6,206 nucleotides of DNA. It comes from Desulfonema limicola (lineage in GTDB: Bacteria; Desulfobacterota; Desulfobacteria; Desulfobacterales; DYRC01). The notes beneath the pieces are model-generated. The model ran no database searches, was not told where the DNA came from, and saw nothing but the letters and a program-made list of their open reading frames with translations. Location of the stretch: NCBI GenBank assembly GCA_020718925.1, contig DYRC01000247.1:1-6206 (forward strand), written 5' to 3'. Shown here in pieces: positions 6,173 to 6,206 of this stretch; the stretch's first letter is position 1, and the number at the start of each line of letters is the position of its first letter. The translations under genes and the position numbers were made by a program.

Positions 6173-6206
6173 TGCATTAGGTCGTTTTGGCAGTAACTCT
6201 CAATTC

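Larger units (their letters stand above)
6082..6182. repeat. C/G-rich palindromic intergenic repeat (REP- or MITE-like)
   Basis: A 101-bp imperfect palindrome starts nine bases after the priA stop. Its ends are ACCTAA (6082-6087) and the inverted TTAGGT (6177-6182). Three pairings are visible inside. The first is a perfect 11-bp stem with a 3-base loop (6096-6106 with 6110-6120). The second is a 10-bp stem with one G-T wobble (6138-6147 with 6151-6160). The third is a central inverted repeat GGGGGAG (6116-6122) / CTCCCCC (6134-6140). The two halves resemble each other as inverted copies: each begins ACCTAA at its outer end and finishes near GGGGGAG and CAT at the centre. There is no coding capacity. 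Composition differs sharply from the genes. Similar C/G-rich intergenic palindromes occur dispersed in many bacterial genomes; whether this one is multicopy cannot be seen from one window. Confidence 0.7.

Noticed and set aside
6183..6206. Possible start of another gene at the right edge
   Set aside because: Only 24 bases remain after the repeat, and no start codon with a ribosome site or convincing frame can be judged.

Overview
The window holds five recognisable genes and one intergenic repeat. On the minus strand, reading right to left, lies the distal part of a division and cell-wall (dcw) cluster: murB, ftsQ, ftsA and the 5' part of ftsZ, which runs off the left edge. On the plus strand, divergent from murB, lies a complete priA. 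A C/G-rich palindromic repeat follows priA.

The organism is a Gram-negative-type bacterium with moderate GC. The order murB-ftsQ-ftsA-ftsZ without ddl, together with the style of the proteins, would suit a sulfate-reducer-like Desulfobacterota (Desulfobacterales). That placement is an inference from memory and was not tested by a search.

Layout: 1-686 ftsZ (minus, C-terminal part missing); 698-1924 ftsA (minus); 1926-2780 ftsQ (minus); 2770-3687 murB (minus); 3688-3850 divergent intergenic region; 3851-6073 priA (plus); 6074-6206 intergenic sequence with a roughly 100-bp palindromic repeat and a G-quadruplex motif.

The minus-strand genes are packed as one operon: murB and ftsQ overlap by 11 bp, ftsQ and ftsA are 1 bp apart, and ftsA and ftsZ are 11 bp apart. 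MurB completes UDP-MurNAc synthesis. FtsQ is the membrane-anchored link of the divisome, FtsA tethers FtsZ to the membrane, and FtsZ forms the ring. PriA restarts stalled replication forks and has no direct role in division. Its position directly upstream of murB means that murC, murG and the rest of the usual cluster are not adjacent here.

I found no clearly new biological system. The points most worth a second look are the 3' repeat with its G4 motif, the start codons that strengthen along ftsQ-ftsA-ftsZ (TTG, GTG, ATG), and the lack of Shine-Dalgarno sequences at both genes flanking the divergent promoter region.
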